DNA from: Anaerolineae bacterium
Lineage (GTDB): Bacteria > Chloroflexota > Anaerolineae > Aggregatilineales > Aggregatilineaceae
Direction: 5' to 3'
DNA length: 64,000 bases
Assembly (NCBI GenBank): GCA_018432315.1
Contig: JAHDLB010000003.1
Location: forward strand, 62,001 to 126,000
How positions within the stretch are numbered: position 1 is the first letter of the stretch; the number at the start of each line of letters is the position of its first letter. The translations under genes and the position numbers were made by a program. Below are positions 8,095-16,483 of this stretch, piece by piece. The notes under the pieces are model-generated. The model was given only the letters and a program-made list of their open reading frames with translations, ran no database searches and was not told the origin of the DNA.

Positions 8095-8643
8095 TTACCC
8101 CTCTTTTGGAGGCGCCGTGTGAAACCGCACCGTGCAGCGAAGCTGGCCCAGCATCAGCGTGTCGCCGTGGGCGACGTGGCAGCCCTGGCCCGGCGCGACC
8201 ATCGAGCCGTTGAGGTACGTGCCGTTGGCGCTGCCCAGGTCGATCAGGACCAGGCGGCTGTTGCGCCGTTCGAGCGAACAGTGTTGGCGTGAAACGCCCA
8301 TCCGGTACGCGTCGAACGGCGTCAGGTCGAGCATGTCGCTCTCCGGCGACGACGAGCGCCCCAATACGACGCGGTGATGAAACGGCAGCGACAGGCACAC
8401 GCCGGACGGCTCGAACTGGAGGATGACGTTGGCTTTGAGCGGCAGGACGCTGTTGCCGGTGGTGGACGCTGCCGGGAGAACCGGCGGGTTGGTCAGCATG
8501 ACGGTTCCCGGTGTGGCCGCGGGTTGGAGCGGCGCGCCGCACTTGGGGCAGCGGGTTTCGTCGGTCGTCCAGCCAAAATGCCCGCAGCGCCGGCAAAACA
8601 TGGAATGCTGTGTCCGCACGAGCACGGTTGATTCGTCGGTCAT
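8095..8643 (-). CDS. Zinc-ribbon FHA-domain protein 1 (182 aa)
   Basis: An N-terminal zinc ribbon (CRRCG ... CPKCG, about residues 18-38) is joined by a linker to a C-terminal FHA domain (about 80-180), which binds phosphothreonine peptides. FHA hallmarks are present: 'VVLGRSSS', 'GVSRQHCSLER' and 'DLGSANGTYLNG'. It is the first of three paralogues of nearly equal size on the minus strand, placed between the capsid gene and the connector gene of virion locus A. The ATG at 8643 is chosen because the preceding 14 in-frame residues are poor. Function is unknown; FHA proteins usually act with Ser/Thr kinases, none of which is in this window. Confidence 0.88.
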   Translation of the reverse strand: MTDESTVLVRTQHSMFCRRCGHFGWTTDETRCPKCGAPLQPAATPGTVMLTNPPVLPAASTTGNSVLPLKANVILQFEPSGVCLSLPFHHRVVLGRSSSPESDMLDLTPFDAYRMGVSRQHCSLERRNSRLVLIDLGSANGTYLNGSMVAPGQGCHVAHGDTLMLGQLRCTVRFHTAPPKEG

Positions 8644-8783
8644 CGCCGTCCCCCAGAAAGGACTACACACTGGTTCGGAAGTCATTGATTAAATTCATCA
8701 TACTCTACAGGCTATCAAAAAGGCGTCAAAAGTCAGTGAACGTTTGTAAGAAGTTTGTATAGAAAACGCGTCCGGTGGGCCCG

Positions 8784-9332
8784 TCACCCGTGGTCGGCGC
8801 GCCGGTGGAAGGTGATCAGCATGTGGAGCGTGCCGAGGATCAGCCGGTCCCCCGAAGAAACGACGACCGCCTGTTTGGGATCGAGCCGGGTGCCGTTGAG
8901 ATAGGTGCCGTTGGTGCTGCCCAGGTCAACCGCGAGCAGGTGTGTGTCGTCGCGCTTGAGAAGGCAGTGCCGGCGCGAAACGCCGTGCTGCCGGGCGTCA
9001 TAATCCGTCAAGTCGACCACGTTCTCCGAGTCGGGCAGCGCTCCCCGGCCCAACACGACGGGGTCATCGAGATCGAGCGTGACGCAGTGCGCCGATGGAA
9101 AAAACTGCAACACGACCCGGTCGTCCGGGAGCAGCTCGCTGGGGGGATTCAGCTCGGAGTATGCGCGCGGCTCACGGATCAGCTCGATCGTCGTTGCCTG
9201 TTCCGCGAACGCCTCGAACAGAACGCCGCACCTGGGGCAGCGGATGGTTCCGGGCGCGACGTAATGCCCGCACAACGCGCAGGGAAACGGGCAACTGCGA
9301 AGTGTGAGCGTCGGGTCCTGGCTGTCGGGCAT
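8784..9332 (-). CDS. Zinc-ribbon FHA-domain protein 2 (182 aa)
   Basis: The architecture matches its neighbour: Cys pairs 'CALCG' and 'CPRCG' near residues 18-38, a linker, then an FHA domain with 'VVLGRGALPDSEN', 'GVSRRHCLLKRD' and 'DLGSTNGTYLNG', ending in a hydrophobic strand. An ATG at 9332 is chosen; a GTG at 9341 is also possible. It is 182 residues, the same as paralogue 1, consistent with tandem duplication. Each gene in the trio has an AT-rich gap of about 100 bp upstream, so they may be separately transcribed rather than one operon. Confidence 0.87.
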   Translation of the reverse strand: MPDSQDPTLTLRSCPFPCALCGHYVAPGTIRCPRCGVLFEAFAEQATTIELIREPRAYSELNPPSELLPDDRVVLQFFPSAHCVTLDLDDPVVLGRGALPDSENVVDLTDYDARQHGVSRRHCLLKRDDTHLLAVDLGSTNGTYLNGTRLDPKQAVVVSSGDRLILGTLHMLITFHRRADHG

Positions 9333-9436
9333 TGTATCCACCGCCCATTAACTCAATCTAGATAAACGACCATGCGCCGCTCTTATACGATAGGCGATGG
9401 GAATTAAACCAGCATAAAAGACCATTGCGCACTCAA

Positions 9437-9946
9437 TCATCCCGAGCTAAACGAAACCAGCATGTGCAGCGTGCCCAGGATGAGTTTGTCGCCGTGGTGG
9501 AGGATGTGAACGTGATGCGAATGCAGCGGCTCGCCATTGACGTACGTGCCATTGGCGCTGCCCAGGTCCATGATGACCAGGTGATTCTCGTGGCGCTGCA
9601 GGCGGCAGTGCAGGCGCGAGACGCCGTGCTCCAGCGCGTTGAACTCGCTCAGGTCGAGGATGTTCTGCCGTTCTTTCGATTCGCCACGGCCCAGGATGAC
9701 CGGCTGTTGCACCGCGAGGGGAATGCACGTGCCGGAAGGGAGAATCTGCAGGATGACGCTGGCCTCAGGGCGGAACAGCGCGGAGCCGTTCGGGTCCGCC
9801 GGCAGGGCAAAGGGCCGGCGCGTGAGCTGCGTCGTCTGGGCTGTGGGCGCGAGCGCGCTGCCACACGCGGCGCATTCCGTGTCGTGGGGACCCGCCTGCG
9901 CGCCGCAGTATGGGCACTGACTTCGCTGCTGAGGACCCCTGATCAT
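9437..9946 (-). CDS. Zinc-ribbon FHA-domain protein 3 (169 aa)
   Basis: The third paralogue has the zinc ribbon at the extreme N-terminus (CPYCG ... CAACG) and a shorter linker, followed by an FHA domain with 'VILGRGESKER', 'GVSRLHCRLQRH' and 'DLGSANGTYVNG'. The start is uncertain (ATG 9946 or GTG 9952); neither has a strong ribosome site. It diverges from the connector gene at 10114 across a 160-bp AT-rich gap that must hold both promoters. All three keep the FHA Arg, Ser and Asn-Gly residues needed for phosphopeptide binding, so they are probably functional. Confidence 0.87.
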   Translation of the reverse strand: MIRGPQQRSQCPYCGAQAGPHDTECAACGSALAPTAQTTQLTRRPFALPADPNGSALFRPEASVILQILPSGTCIPLAVQQPVILGRGESKERQNILDLSEFNALEHGVSRLHCRLQRHENHLVIMDLGSANGTYVNGEPLHSHHVHILHHGDKLILGTLHMLVSFSSG

Positions 9947-10113
9947 CGACACCGGCGGAGTGCCTTTCCGTGCACCTGTAATCCCACAATCATCTTATCA
10001 GACTATTGCCGTCGCCCTACATCTCGAATCTGAAAAACTCATGAATAGTGTGATTATTGCCCGGCGGCGCGCGGTGACCGGACGGCGCGCCCAGAACAGA
10101 AGGAGGCTCACGA

Positions 10114-10953
10114 ATGAACACCTATGCAACCCTGGCGGATCTGCGGCAGGTCCTGGGGCTGACCGGCGCCCAGACCCAGGACGACGACCTGCTGCTCCGG
10201 CTGGTGGACGCGGCGTCGCGGTTGATCGAGCGGCACACCGGGCGGCGGTTCTACCCGGCGCGCCGGCTGCACCGCTACACGGTCGGCGACCCGGCGATCC
10301 TGCCGCTGCGCGACGACTTGCTGGCGCTGGCAAGCCTGACCAACGGCGACGGGACGCCGATCGCGCCCGAAGCGTGCCACCTGCACCCGTCCGGCGGCCC
10401 GGTCTGGACGATCATCGCGCTCGACCGGACGCGCGCCGCGTTCGTCCACACGGGCGACCCGGTCGATGCCATCGCGCTGGACGGCACCTGGGGCTATCAC
10501 CCGGACTGGCCGCATGCCTGGGCCGGTTCGGGCGACGCCGTGATCGACGATCCGCTGGCGGCGGACGCGACGGCGCTCAGCGTGGCCGATGTGGACGGGG
10601 CCGCCGGGGATGGAAGCGCGCCGCGTTTTGCGGCGGGGCACCTGCTGCGCGTGGGGGACGAATACCTGCACGTGCTGGCGGTCGACGCCGCGACGAACGT
10701 CCTGACGGTGGCGCGCGGGGCCAACGGGACGACTGCCGCCAGCCACAGCCAGGGCACCCCTATCGCGGTCTACCGCGTCCCGGCGGATGTGCGCCAGGTC
10801 TGCCTGCGGGTGGCGGCCTGGCTCTACAAACAGAAAGACGCCGGCTTCGTCCAGGCGACCGGCGGCCTGCGCGGGCAGATCGCCGTGCCCCCGGCGCTGC
10901 CGGACGACGTCGCGCAGATCCTGGCGCCCTACGCCCGCGTCAGCGTGGCGTGA
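10114..10953 (+). CDS. Phage head-tail connector (gp6/adaptor-like) protein (279 aa)
   Basis: The N-terminal ~100 residues ('YATLADLRQVLGL', 'LLLRLVDAASRLIERHTGRRFYP') and the C-terminal helix ('VPADVRQVCLRVAAWLYKQKDAG') match the small head-tail connector family that sits under the portal in HK97-like virions. Between them is an inserted beta-rich segment (about 140-215, with 'HLLRVGDEYLHVLAVD' and 'ARGANGTTAASHSQG') that makes the protein about twice the usual size. It starts with GAAGGAGG at a good distance and begins a five- or six-gene cluster on the plus strand with 2-35 bp gaps. Packaging-neck role is inferred from family and position. Confidence 0.82.
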   Translation: MNTYATLADLRQVLGLTGAQTQDDDLLLRLVDAASRLIERHTGRRFYPARRLHRYTVGDPAILPLRDDLLALASLTNGDGTPIAPEACHLHPSGGPVWTIIALDRTRAAFVHTGDPVDAIALDGTWGYHPDWPHAWAGSGDAVIDDPLAADATALSVADVDGAAGDGSAPRFAAGHLLRVGDEYLHVLAVDAATNVLTVARGANGTTAASHSQGTPIAVYRVPADVRQVCLRVAAWLYKQKDAGFVQATGGLRGQIAVPPALPDDVAQILAPYARVSVA

Positions 10954-10963
10954 GGAGAGGCAC

Positions 10964-11401
10964 ATGGGACCGTTCCTGAATGCGCTGGCGAAACTGGCGG
11001 CGGTGCCCGTCGGTGGGGTGACGTCGTACCCGATCGAGGCCACGCCCGACGCCCTGACCGCGGCCCAGCTTCCCGCGCTGGTGATCGTGCCGGAGCTGGG
11101 CGGCGCGTCGCCGGGGCTGGAGCCGAACATCTTCGCCGCGGGCGAGGGGATGCTGGTGGCGCGCGTGGCGCACCTGCTGATCGTGGCGCCGGTGGCGGGC
11201 GGCCTGGGCGCGCGCTCGGCGTTCCCGGCCCTGGCGGCGGCCATCGACGACTACCTGGCCGCGCTGGCGAGCGACCCGCTGCTGGATGGCGCGCTGCGGG
11301 CCGCGCTGCACGTCGAGCTGCGGGCGGGGATCGTGCGGTACGCGGGCGTGGAGTTCCACGGCGCGACGTTCACGCACACCTGGCGCCTGCACGTGGATTG
11401 A
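10964..11401 (+). CDS. Probable tail-completion/neck protein (145 aa)
   Basis: This gene starts 10 bp after the connector gene, with a GAGGAGAGG site. The predicted alpha/beta protein opens with 'MGPFLNALAKLAAVPVGGVTSYP' in fewer than 20-residue recognisable blocks and ends 'HGATFTHTWRLHVD'; the strand-rich C-terminus ('IVRYAGVEFHGATFTHTW') resembles tail-terminator proteins, which sit directly after the connector in HK97-like gene order. I assign the role mostly from position and size. No catalytic motif is visible. Frame choice is supported by a tight fit between neighbouring genes. Confidence 0.55.
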   Translation: MGPFLNALAKLAAVPVGGVTSYPIEATPDALTAAQLPALVIVPELGGASPGLEPNIFAAGEGMLVARVAHLLIVAPVAGGLGARSAFPALAAAIDDYLAALASDPLLDGALRAALHVELRAGIVRYAGVEFHGATFTHTWRLHVD

Positions 11402-11411
11402 GCGAGGGACT

Positions 11412-12887
11412 ATGACGACGATCAGCGTTGAGATCGATTGGACGCGCAGCGGGACCTGGGTGGACGAAACGCGCCGGACCCGGCGGGTGGTTATCCGCGC
11501 GGGCTTCGAGCGCCCCGGCGACGCGGTGGCCGCGGTCGGGCGCGCGACGATCGAGCTGGACAACATCGACGGGCGCTATTCGCCGGAGAACGGCACCGGG
11601 CCGCTGGCCGGCAGCGTGCGGCCCGGTCGTCCGCTGCGCGTGCGGGCCGGCGACGGCGCCCAGACGTGGACCGTGTTCTACGGCTTCATCGAGCGCATCG
11701 CGCCCGACGCCGGGCACATGGGCGACCGGCTCGTGCACCTGGACGCGTTCGACGGGCTGGGCTGGCTGGCGATCCAGCCGCTGAGCGCCGTCTACGCCGA
11801 CCGGCTGCCGGTGACCGACGCCATCGAGACGATCACCGGGCTGGCGTACGCGCCGCCCGCGCTGGATATCGGCGACAACGGCGACGTGCTCACCCACTTC
11901 GGGCGGGCGTGGCTGCCCGAAGAGACTACCTGCCTGGACGCGCTGCGCGACGTGTGCGAGGCGGTCTATGGCCGGTTCTGGCAGGCGCGCGACGGCACCG
12001 CGACGTACTGGACGCGCGAGCAGCGCCAGCATGGCCGCGACCCGCTCGCGCTGACGATCGACGGCGCGGCGCCGCCCCTGGCGCTGTCGGTGGCGGAAGA
12101 CATGGCCGCCGTGATCAACCGCGTGCAGGTGACCGTCTACCCGCCGGACGTCATCGGCGCCCTGGCCGAGATCTGGCGGGCGCATACGGCCCTGCTGCTG
12201 GCGCCGGGCGCAACGCGGACGGTGAGCGCCCCGTTCCGCGACACGAACGGGCAGCGCATCGCCGCGCTGGACGTGGCCGATCTGGAGATGGGCGTCGATG
12301 TCCGGATCAACACCCGGCGCGACGGGAGTGGGAAAGACCGGACCGGAACCGGCGACGTCACGGCGAGCCTGGCCGTCGAGGCGACGCGGGCGGCGATCGC
12401 GCTCACCAACCACAGCAGCCGCCCGCTGTACGTCACGCTGCTGCGCGTGCGCGGGCGTCCGATCCGCACCTACGATCCGATCGTGATCCAGCGGGACGGC
12501 GAGGGCAGCCAGCTCGAACACGGCGTGCGCACGCTGGCGCTCGACCTCGTCATGCAGAGCGATCCGGGGTTCGCCGACGGGCTGGCGGCGTACGTGATCG
12601 CCCGCTCCGGCTGGCCGCTGCTGGCTGCCGGGCGAGTGGCGCTGCGCGACCAGACCACCATCGGCGGGGTGAACGTGTTCGCGCTCGAGATCATGGACCT
12701 GGTCGAGGTGCGCGATTCCCAGAGCACGCTCATCGGGCGGCACCGGGTGCGGGCGGTGGAATACACGATCGGGGACGGCGCGCTGGGCGTCGATCTGCTG
12801 CTGGAGCGCACCGACGACAGGCCGTACTGGCGGCTGGAGACGGTCGGGGCGGGCGAGCTGGGGAACGCCACGATCCTGGGATTCTGA
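11412..12887 (+). CDS. Minor tail protein-like (491 aa)
   Basis: The segment 'ATIELDNIDGRYSPEN' followed by 'RPGRPLRVRA' near residues 45-80 is a familiar opening of minor/distal tail proteins in actinophages and related prophages, where it forms the first domain of a baseplate hub-like chain. The rest is beta-rich without enzymatic motifs I recognise. It begins 10 bp after the preceding gene and its GC content and codon use match its neighbours. No tape-measure gene of 2-5 kb precedes it, although that is where one would expect it. The specific tail role is inference. Confidence 0.68.
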   Translation: MTTISVEIDWTRSGTWVDETRRTRRVVIRAGFERPGDAVAAVGRATIELDNIDGRYSPENGTGPLAGSVRPGRPLRVRAGDGAQTWTVFYGFIERIAPDAGHMGDRLVHLDAFDGLGWLAIQPLSAVYADRLPVTDAIETITGLAYAPPALDIGDNGDVLTHFGRAWLPEETTCLDALRDVCEAVYGRFWQARDGTATYWTREQRQHGRDPLALTIDGAAPPLALSVAEDMAAVINRVQVTVYPPDVIGALAEIWRAHTALLLAPGATRTVSAPFRDTNGQRIAALDVADLEMGVDVRINTRRDGSGKDRTGTGDVTASLAVEATRAAIALTNHSSRPLYVTLLRVRGRPIRTYDPIVIQRDGEGSQLEHGVRTLALDLVMQSDPGFADGLAAYVIARSGWPLLAAGRVALRDQTTIGGVNVFALEIMDLVEVRDSQSTLIGRHRVRAVEYTIGDGALGVDLLLERTDDRPYWRLETVGAGELGNATILGF

Positions 12888-12922
12888 CCGGAGATGAGCG
12901 AGCAGGCGGAAAGGAGCGGGTG

Positions 12923-13444
12923 ATGGGATGGACAACGCCGCGCACGTGGCTCGTGGGCGAGCTGGTGACGAAGACGATGCTCGACACGCACCTGCGCGAC
13001 AATCTGATGGCGCTGAAGGATCCGCCGAGCGCCCAGGTACTGCGCGATAACGCGGGCGCGTACACCACCAACAGCTCGACGCTGGTGCCGGTGGACGACG
13101 TGAACCTGAAGGCCACGCTGACCACCTACGGCGGCGACGTGCTGGTCTGGTTCGTGGGCACGTTCAACGCGTCGAGCGGGACGAACATGGTGCTGGACAT
13201 TCGCGTCGATGGGAGCGACCGGCTTGGCGCGGGGTTCGAGGGGCTGGTCGCGCAAACGCTGGGGACGGCACGGGAGGCGATCGCCATCCCGCCGCTGATC
13301 GTGACCGGGCTGGACCCCGGCGAGCACACCTTCGAGCTGCTCTGGTCCAGCAGCGGCGCGACCATCCGGCTGTTTTCGGACACGACCAGCGGCACCGCCG
13401 CCGACAATCTGCCGGCGATCCTGGTCGCGCGGGAGGTGAGCTGA
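12923..13444 (+). CDS. Tail-associated protein with GWTTPRTW N-terminus (173 aa)
   Basis: The N-terminus 'GWTTPRTWLVGELVT' followed by 'DTHLRDNLMALKD' is a motif seen in virion tail/fibre-associated proteins of phages and prophages of Actinobacteria and Chloroflexi. The remainder is a single beta-rich domain of about 110 residues (jelly-roll-like, with 'GLDPGEHTFELLW'), the kind that binds a ligand at a fibre tip. A ribosome site AAAGGAG precedes the ATG. Its stop overlaps the next start (TGATG), showing tight coupling. Function as a receptor-binding or fibre protein is inference. Confidence 0.65.
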   Translation: MGWTTPRTWLVGELVTKTMLDTHLRDNLMALKDPPSAQVLRDNAGAYTTNSSTLVPVDDVNLKATLTTYGGDVLVWFVGTFNASSGTNMVLDIRVDGSDRLGAGFEGLVAQTLGTAREAIAIPPLIVTGLDPGEHTFELLWSSSGATIRLFSDTTSGTAADNLPAILVAREVS

Positions 13445-13791
13445 TGGACGGGGTGATCGATCTGGTCGTCGAGCGAGCGGACGCCAACCCGGAGCGCCTG
13501 GCGGAGGAGCTGGCCGGGCTGGGGATCGCGGCCTACCGGGGCGTGAGCACGGGCGGCGGGCGCGTGCGCGTGCACGTGACGCCGGGCCTGCCCGACGCGG
13601 ACCGGGCGGCGATTCGCGCGGCGGTAGCGCGCCACGATCCCGCGCGGCAAAGCCACCAGCAGCAGGTCGCCGCCGCGCGCCGGGCGGCGCTGGACGGGCT
13701 GCGCAAAGCGTGGCCGGAGTGGACCGGCGCGGACAAAGACACGTTCTTACGCCTGTTGGCGGCTGAGTGGGGATTGATCCCGGAGGAATAG
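13444..13791 (+). CDS. Hypothetical protein of virion locus A (115 aa)
   Basis: I do not recognise this family. The start overlaps the stop of the tail gene. The N-terminal half predicts an alpha-beta fold with 'LAEELAGLGIAAYRGVS'; the C-terminal third is helical and charged ('AARRAALDGLRKAWPEWTGADKDTFLRLLAAEWG'-like in shorter blocks), typical of small tail or chaperone proteins. Its place directly after the fibre-like gene would fit a fibre-assembly factor, but this is only positional. Confidence 0.6.
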   Translation: MDGVIDLVVERADANPERLAEELAGLGIAAYRGVSTGGGRVRVHVTPGLPDADRAAIRAAVARHDPARQSHQQQVAAARRAALDGLRKAWPEWTGADKDTFLRLLAAEWGLIPEE

Positions 13792-13794
13792 ACG

Positions 13795-14115
13795 ATGGAC
13801 GTGATGCTTTCGGAGCCTACGCTGACGGTATGGAGCCTGCTGGGGGCTGCCCTGGGGACGCTGCTGCTGGCGGCGGCGACGCTGTGGGCCGGGGCGCAGC
13901 TCACCCGGCAGGCGCGCCACGTGTGGCAGGCGGTGCGCGGCCAGACGCCGCGCGTGCTCGCCGCCGTGGACGAGCCGACCGATCCCCTGATCGCGGGGTT
14001 GGCCCACCATTCGCGCGTGCCGGCGGCGGTGTGGGCGGCGTTTCTGCCGGCCTTTCTGGGCGCACTGGCGGCGGGGCTGGACCAGGTGCTGGCCGAGCCG
14101 GACGCGTCCGAGTAG
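13795..14115 (+). CDS. Small membrane protein at the end of virion locus A (106 aa)
   Basis: A strong hydrophobic segment at about residues 12-35 ('LLGAALGTLLLAAATLWAG') is followed by a basic amphipathic stretch and a second weaker hydrophobic segment near 80-98. Size, one or two membrane spans and a place at the end of a virion gene cluster resemble holin-like proteins, but no endolysin is adjacent and holins cannot be recognised by sequence alone. It starts 4 bp after the preceding stop. GC-rich alternative hairpins without a T-run follow at 14118-14142. Confidence 0.6.
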   Translation: MDVMLSEPTLTVWSLLGAALGTLLLAAATLWAGAQLTRQARHVWQAVRGQTPRVLAAVDEPTDPLIAGLAHHSRVPAAVWAAFLPAFLGALAAGLDQVLAEPDASE

Positions 14116-14218
14116 CGGCCCGTGTCCGGGCGGCGGCCCGGCGTGGATGCCCAAGCTTTGGGGGTTCGTGCCGGGCCGGGTCGTGCTATGCTGGATGTGT
14201 AGTAAGGAGCGATGCCAC

Positions 14219-14461
14219 ATGGCCCGTACCGAAGACCTGTTGAGCGAGAAGTTCGTTTGCTCCAAATGCCAGAATCACGGCGCGCACGTCGAGCGGCTGG
14301 CGATGTCCGGCACCGGGCTGTCCCGGTTGTTCGAGATCCAGCCTCACCGCTACGCCTTCGCGTCGTGTACGGCGTGCGGCTACACCGAGATCTACAACCT
14401 GCGCACGCTGGAAGGCAGCGACAACCTCGGCAACCTGCTGGATATTCTGTTCATGGACTGA
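14219..14461 (+). CDS. Zinc-ribbon nucleic-acid-binding-like protein (80 aa)
   Basis: Two Cys pairs (CSKC at about 16-19, CTACG near 53-57) surround the highly conserved segment 'GTGLSRLFEIQ', characteristic of the DUF2082/zinc_ribbon_13 family of small predicted nucleic-acid-binding proteins. The ATG at 14219 has AAGGAG nine bases upstream; the longer in-frame start at 14147 lies before the likely -10 (TATGCT, 14187-14192). It lies 100 bp after the virion cluster but looks like an ordinary cellular gene. Molecular role unknown. Confidence 0.88.
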   Translation: MARTEDLLSEKFVCSKCQNHGAHVERLAMSGTGLSRLFEIQPHRYAFASCTACGYTEIYNLRTLEGSDNLGNLLDILFMD

Positions 14462-14648
14462 TATCCGGGCTGCAGGTGGCGCCCCCGTGCCCCCCACCCG
14501 GCGCCATCCTGCACAGCATCGTCCGCCCTGGCGAGTGTCTGCCGGGGCGGGCGTGTTTGTGCCGGGGAAAGCAATTCGTCACGCCGGGGGAGAATTCCGT
14601 ATAATACTGTATAGATGGGGGCACGTGCAGTGCAGAAAGGGGATGATG

Positions 14649-14939
14649 ATGACTGAACGACGGATTTACTACAGCCAGGAAGCGGAACGCGTCGCCAAGC
14701 GGCAGCGCCTGCTGACGATGGTGATATTCATGGCGTTGGGCGTGGGCCTGGGCGCGGTGATCGCGCTGCTGTTCGCCCCGGACGAGGGCGAGAAGACCCG
14801 CCGCCTGATCTCCGAGGCCGCCCAGGACGGTTTCCGGCGCGGGCGCGACACGACCAGCGACGCGCTGCGCCAGTTGGAGCCGGAGTTTCCCGACCTGCGT
14901 AAGCGAGTCGACGAGTTGATCAGCAGTGTCAGGCATTAG
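14649..14939 (+). CDS. YtxH-domain membrane protein (96 aa)
   Basis: YtxH proteins are small stress-associated membrane proteins with one N-terminal span and a soluble helix. Here a span at about 22-42 ends in 'IALLFAPDEGEKTRRLI', the classic YtxH motif where the helix leaves the membrane. The C-terminal half is a charged helix. Three consecutive ATGs (14643, 14646, 14649) are possible; the last is best spaced from AAGGGG. A TATAAT at 14600-14605 is the likely -10 and a terminator follows 27 bp after the stop, so it is a single-gene unit. Confidence 0.88.
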   Translation: MTERRIYYSQEAERVAKRQRLLTMVIFMALGVGLGAVIALLFAPDEGEKTRRLISEAAQDGFRRGRDTTSDALRQLEPEFPDLRKRVDELISSVRH

Positions 14940-14966
14940 CCGGTGCGGCGTTGTGTGAGTGGTGAG

Positions 14967-14996
14967 GGGCGGGCCTGTGTGCTCGCCCTTTTCTTT
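14967..14996 (+). terminator. Rho-independent terminator after YtxH gene
   Basis: An 8-bp stem GGGCGGGC/GCTCGCCC (14967-14974 with 14981-14988, one G-T pair) is followed by TTTTCTTTT. Confidence 0.85.
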
Positions 14997-15036
14997 TGAA
15001 TTTGGTCAGTTTAATTTTTCAAAAGGAGATTGTTCG

Positions 15037-15618
15037 ATGGCCGGAAAAAAGCTCTTGATGCTCGTGGGTGATTTCGTCGAGGACTACGAGGTGATGGTGC
15101 CGTTCCAGGCGCTGCAGATGGTCGGGCACACGGTCCACGCGGTGTGCCCGGACAAGCAGGCCGGGGACAAGGTCGCCACCGCGATCCACGACTTCGAGTC
15201 CGAGCAGACCTACCTGGAAAAGCGCGGGCACAATTTCGCGCTCAACGCCACCTTCGACGAGGTCAAGCCGGAGGAGTACGACGCGCTCGTCCTGCCCGGC
15301 GGGCGCGCCCCGGAATACATCCGCCTGAACCCGCGCGTGATCGAGATCACCCGCCACTTCGCCGAGGCGGGCAAGCCCATCGCGGCGATCTGCCACGGGC
15401 CGCAGGTGCTGGCGGCGGCGGGCGTGCTCAAGGGCAAGAAAGCGACCGCCTACCCGGCAGTCGGCCCGGACGTCACGCTGGCGGGTGGCACGTTCGAGTC
15501 CGTGGGGGCGACGGAAGCCGTGGTCGATGGTAACCTGGTCACCGCGCCCGCGTGGCCGGCCCATCCCAAATGGCTGGCCGCCTTCCTGACCGTGTTGGGC
15601 ACGCAGATTCAGCCGTAG
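15037..15618 (+). CDS. DJ-1/PfpI family protein (193 aa)
   Basis: A class I glutamine amidotransferase-like fold of the PfpI group (general-stress proteins, glyoxalase III or deglycase-like activities). Seen are the N-terminal strand '[15 protein letters not shown]' with the active-site acidic residue, '[14 protein letters not shown]', and the nucleophile elbow '[14 protein letters not shown]' (Cys about 115). Length fits PfpI. AAAAGGAG precedes the ATG at 15037. A strong terminator follows. The precise substrate cannot be told from sequence. Confidence 0.92.
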   Translation: MAGKKLLMLVGDFVEDYEVMVPFQALQMVGHTVHAVCPDKQAGDKVATAIHDFESEQTYLEKRGHNFALNATFDEVKPEEYDALVLPGGRAPEYIRLNPRVIEITRHFAEAGKPIAAICHGPQVLAAAGVLKGKKATAYPAVGPDVTLAGGTFESVGATEAVVDGNLVTAPAWPAHPKWLAAFLTVLGTQIQP

Positions 15619-15648
15619 CCGCGCGCGCCACGCCGATACGGTTCACTT

Positions 15649-15687
15649 CCGCCGGGGGCCGGTCGATTGGCCCTTCCGGCGGTTTTT
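15649..15687 (+). terminator. Rho-independent terminator after PfpI gene
   Basis: CCGCCGG (15649-15655) pairs with CCGGCGG (15676-15682), with an inner GGCC/GGCC helix, followed by TTTTT. Confidence 0.85.
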
Positions 15688-15731
15688 GTGCGACCATCTG
15701 GCAAAGCCCGCCCCAAGCGAAAGGATGCATG

Positions 15732-16238
15732 ATGGTCGAGACACCGACTACCAACCCGCTCGTCTTATTGATCGTGCTGCTGCTCACGTTTTTGTGCGGC
15801 CTGGTGACGGTCGTCAGCATCGAAGGCGTCCAGCTGGAGCCGTCGATCACCATGGCGACGCCCGCATCTTCGGCGGCCAACGCGGACGTGATCGCCGTGC
15901 GCGCCGTCCAGACCGAAGATCAGACGTGGACCTTTCACGTGACCGTCGCCCATCCCGACACCGGTTGGGATGATTACGCCGACGGCTGGGACGTCGTGCT
16001 GCCGGATGGGGCCGTCGTCAAGCCCGATCCCGACAGCCCGTTCACGCGGCTGCTGCTGCACCCCCACGAGAACGAGCAGCCCTTCACCCGCAGCCAAAGC
16101 GGGATCGAGATCCCGCCGGACGTCACGCGCGTGACCGTGCGCGCCCACGACCTGGTGGACGGGTGGGGCGGGCGCGAGGTGGTGGTCGACCTGGCGGCGG
16201 ATGCCGGGCCGGGCTTCGAGGTGAGCCGGTTGGACTAG
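15732..16238 (+). CDS. Hypothetical membrane-anchored protein (168 aa)
   Basis: No family recognised. A single N-terminal membrane span (about 8-30) is followed by an extracytoplasmic domain of about 130 residues, beta-rich, with 'TWTFHVTVAHPDTGWDDYADGW' in shorter conserved-looking blocks and 'VTVRAHDLVDGWGGREV'. The alternation looks like an Ig/FN3-like sandwich. An ATG pair at 15729/15732 follows AAAGGA. It stands alone between a terminator and the SOS-type promoter of the next gene. Confidence 0.7.
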   Translation: MVETPTTNPLVLLIVLLLTFLCGLVTVVSIEGVQLEPSITMATPASSAANADVIAVRAVQTEDQTWTFHVTVAHPDTGWDDYADGWDVVLPDGAVVKPDPDSPFTRLLLHPHENEQPFTRSQSGIEIPPDVTRVTVRAHDLVDGWGGREVVVDLAADAGPGFEVSRLD

Positions 16239-16287
16239 CGCCCGGTTAGAGAAGCGGTTGAAACCGGTTAGAATGGCCGGGCCCCGG

Positions 16288-16342
16288 TTGACAGGCAGCG
16301 ATCCCGTTCGCTATACTGACATCACAAACGAACAAATGTTCT
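16288..16342 (+). promoter_or_regulatory. Sigma70 promoter with LexA/DinR-type SOS box
   Basis: TTGACA (16288-16293) and TATACT (16312-16317) are spaced 18 bp, a near-consensus promoter. Five to six bases after the expected start is CGAACAAATGTTCT (16329-16342), which fits the Gram-positive/Chloroflexi LexA box CGAACRNRYGTTYC at 13 of 14 positions and is a perfect GAAC-N4-GTTC palindrome. A repressor here would block transcription. Confidence 0.85.
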
Positions 16343-16483
16343 ATCGTGTGACACAGGCATGGGGTGTGTGATGGACAGACGGACTGTTGCATGGCCCGGT
16401 GCGCGCCATTCGGGGCCGGTAGTGGGGACTCCGGACCGGATGTGGCCGACCGCGCGGGATCGCCTGGCGCGGGAGCGCGTGCC

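Noticed and set aside
8095-9946. FHA genes as part of a type VI secretion system
   Set aside because: No T6SS structural genes are present and the zinc-ribbon FHA form is not the T6SS type.
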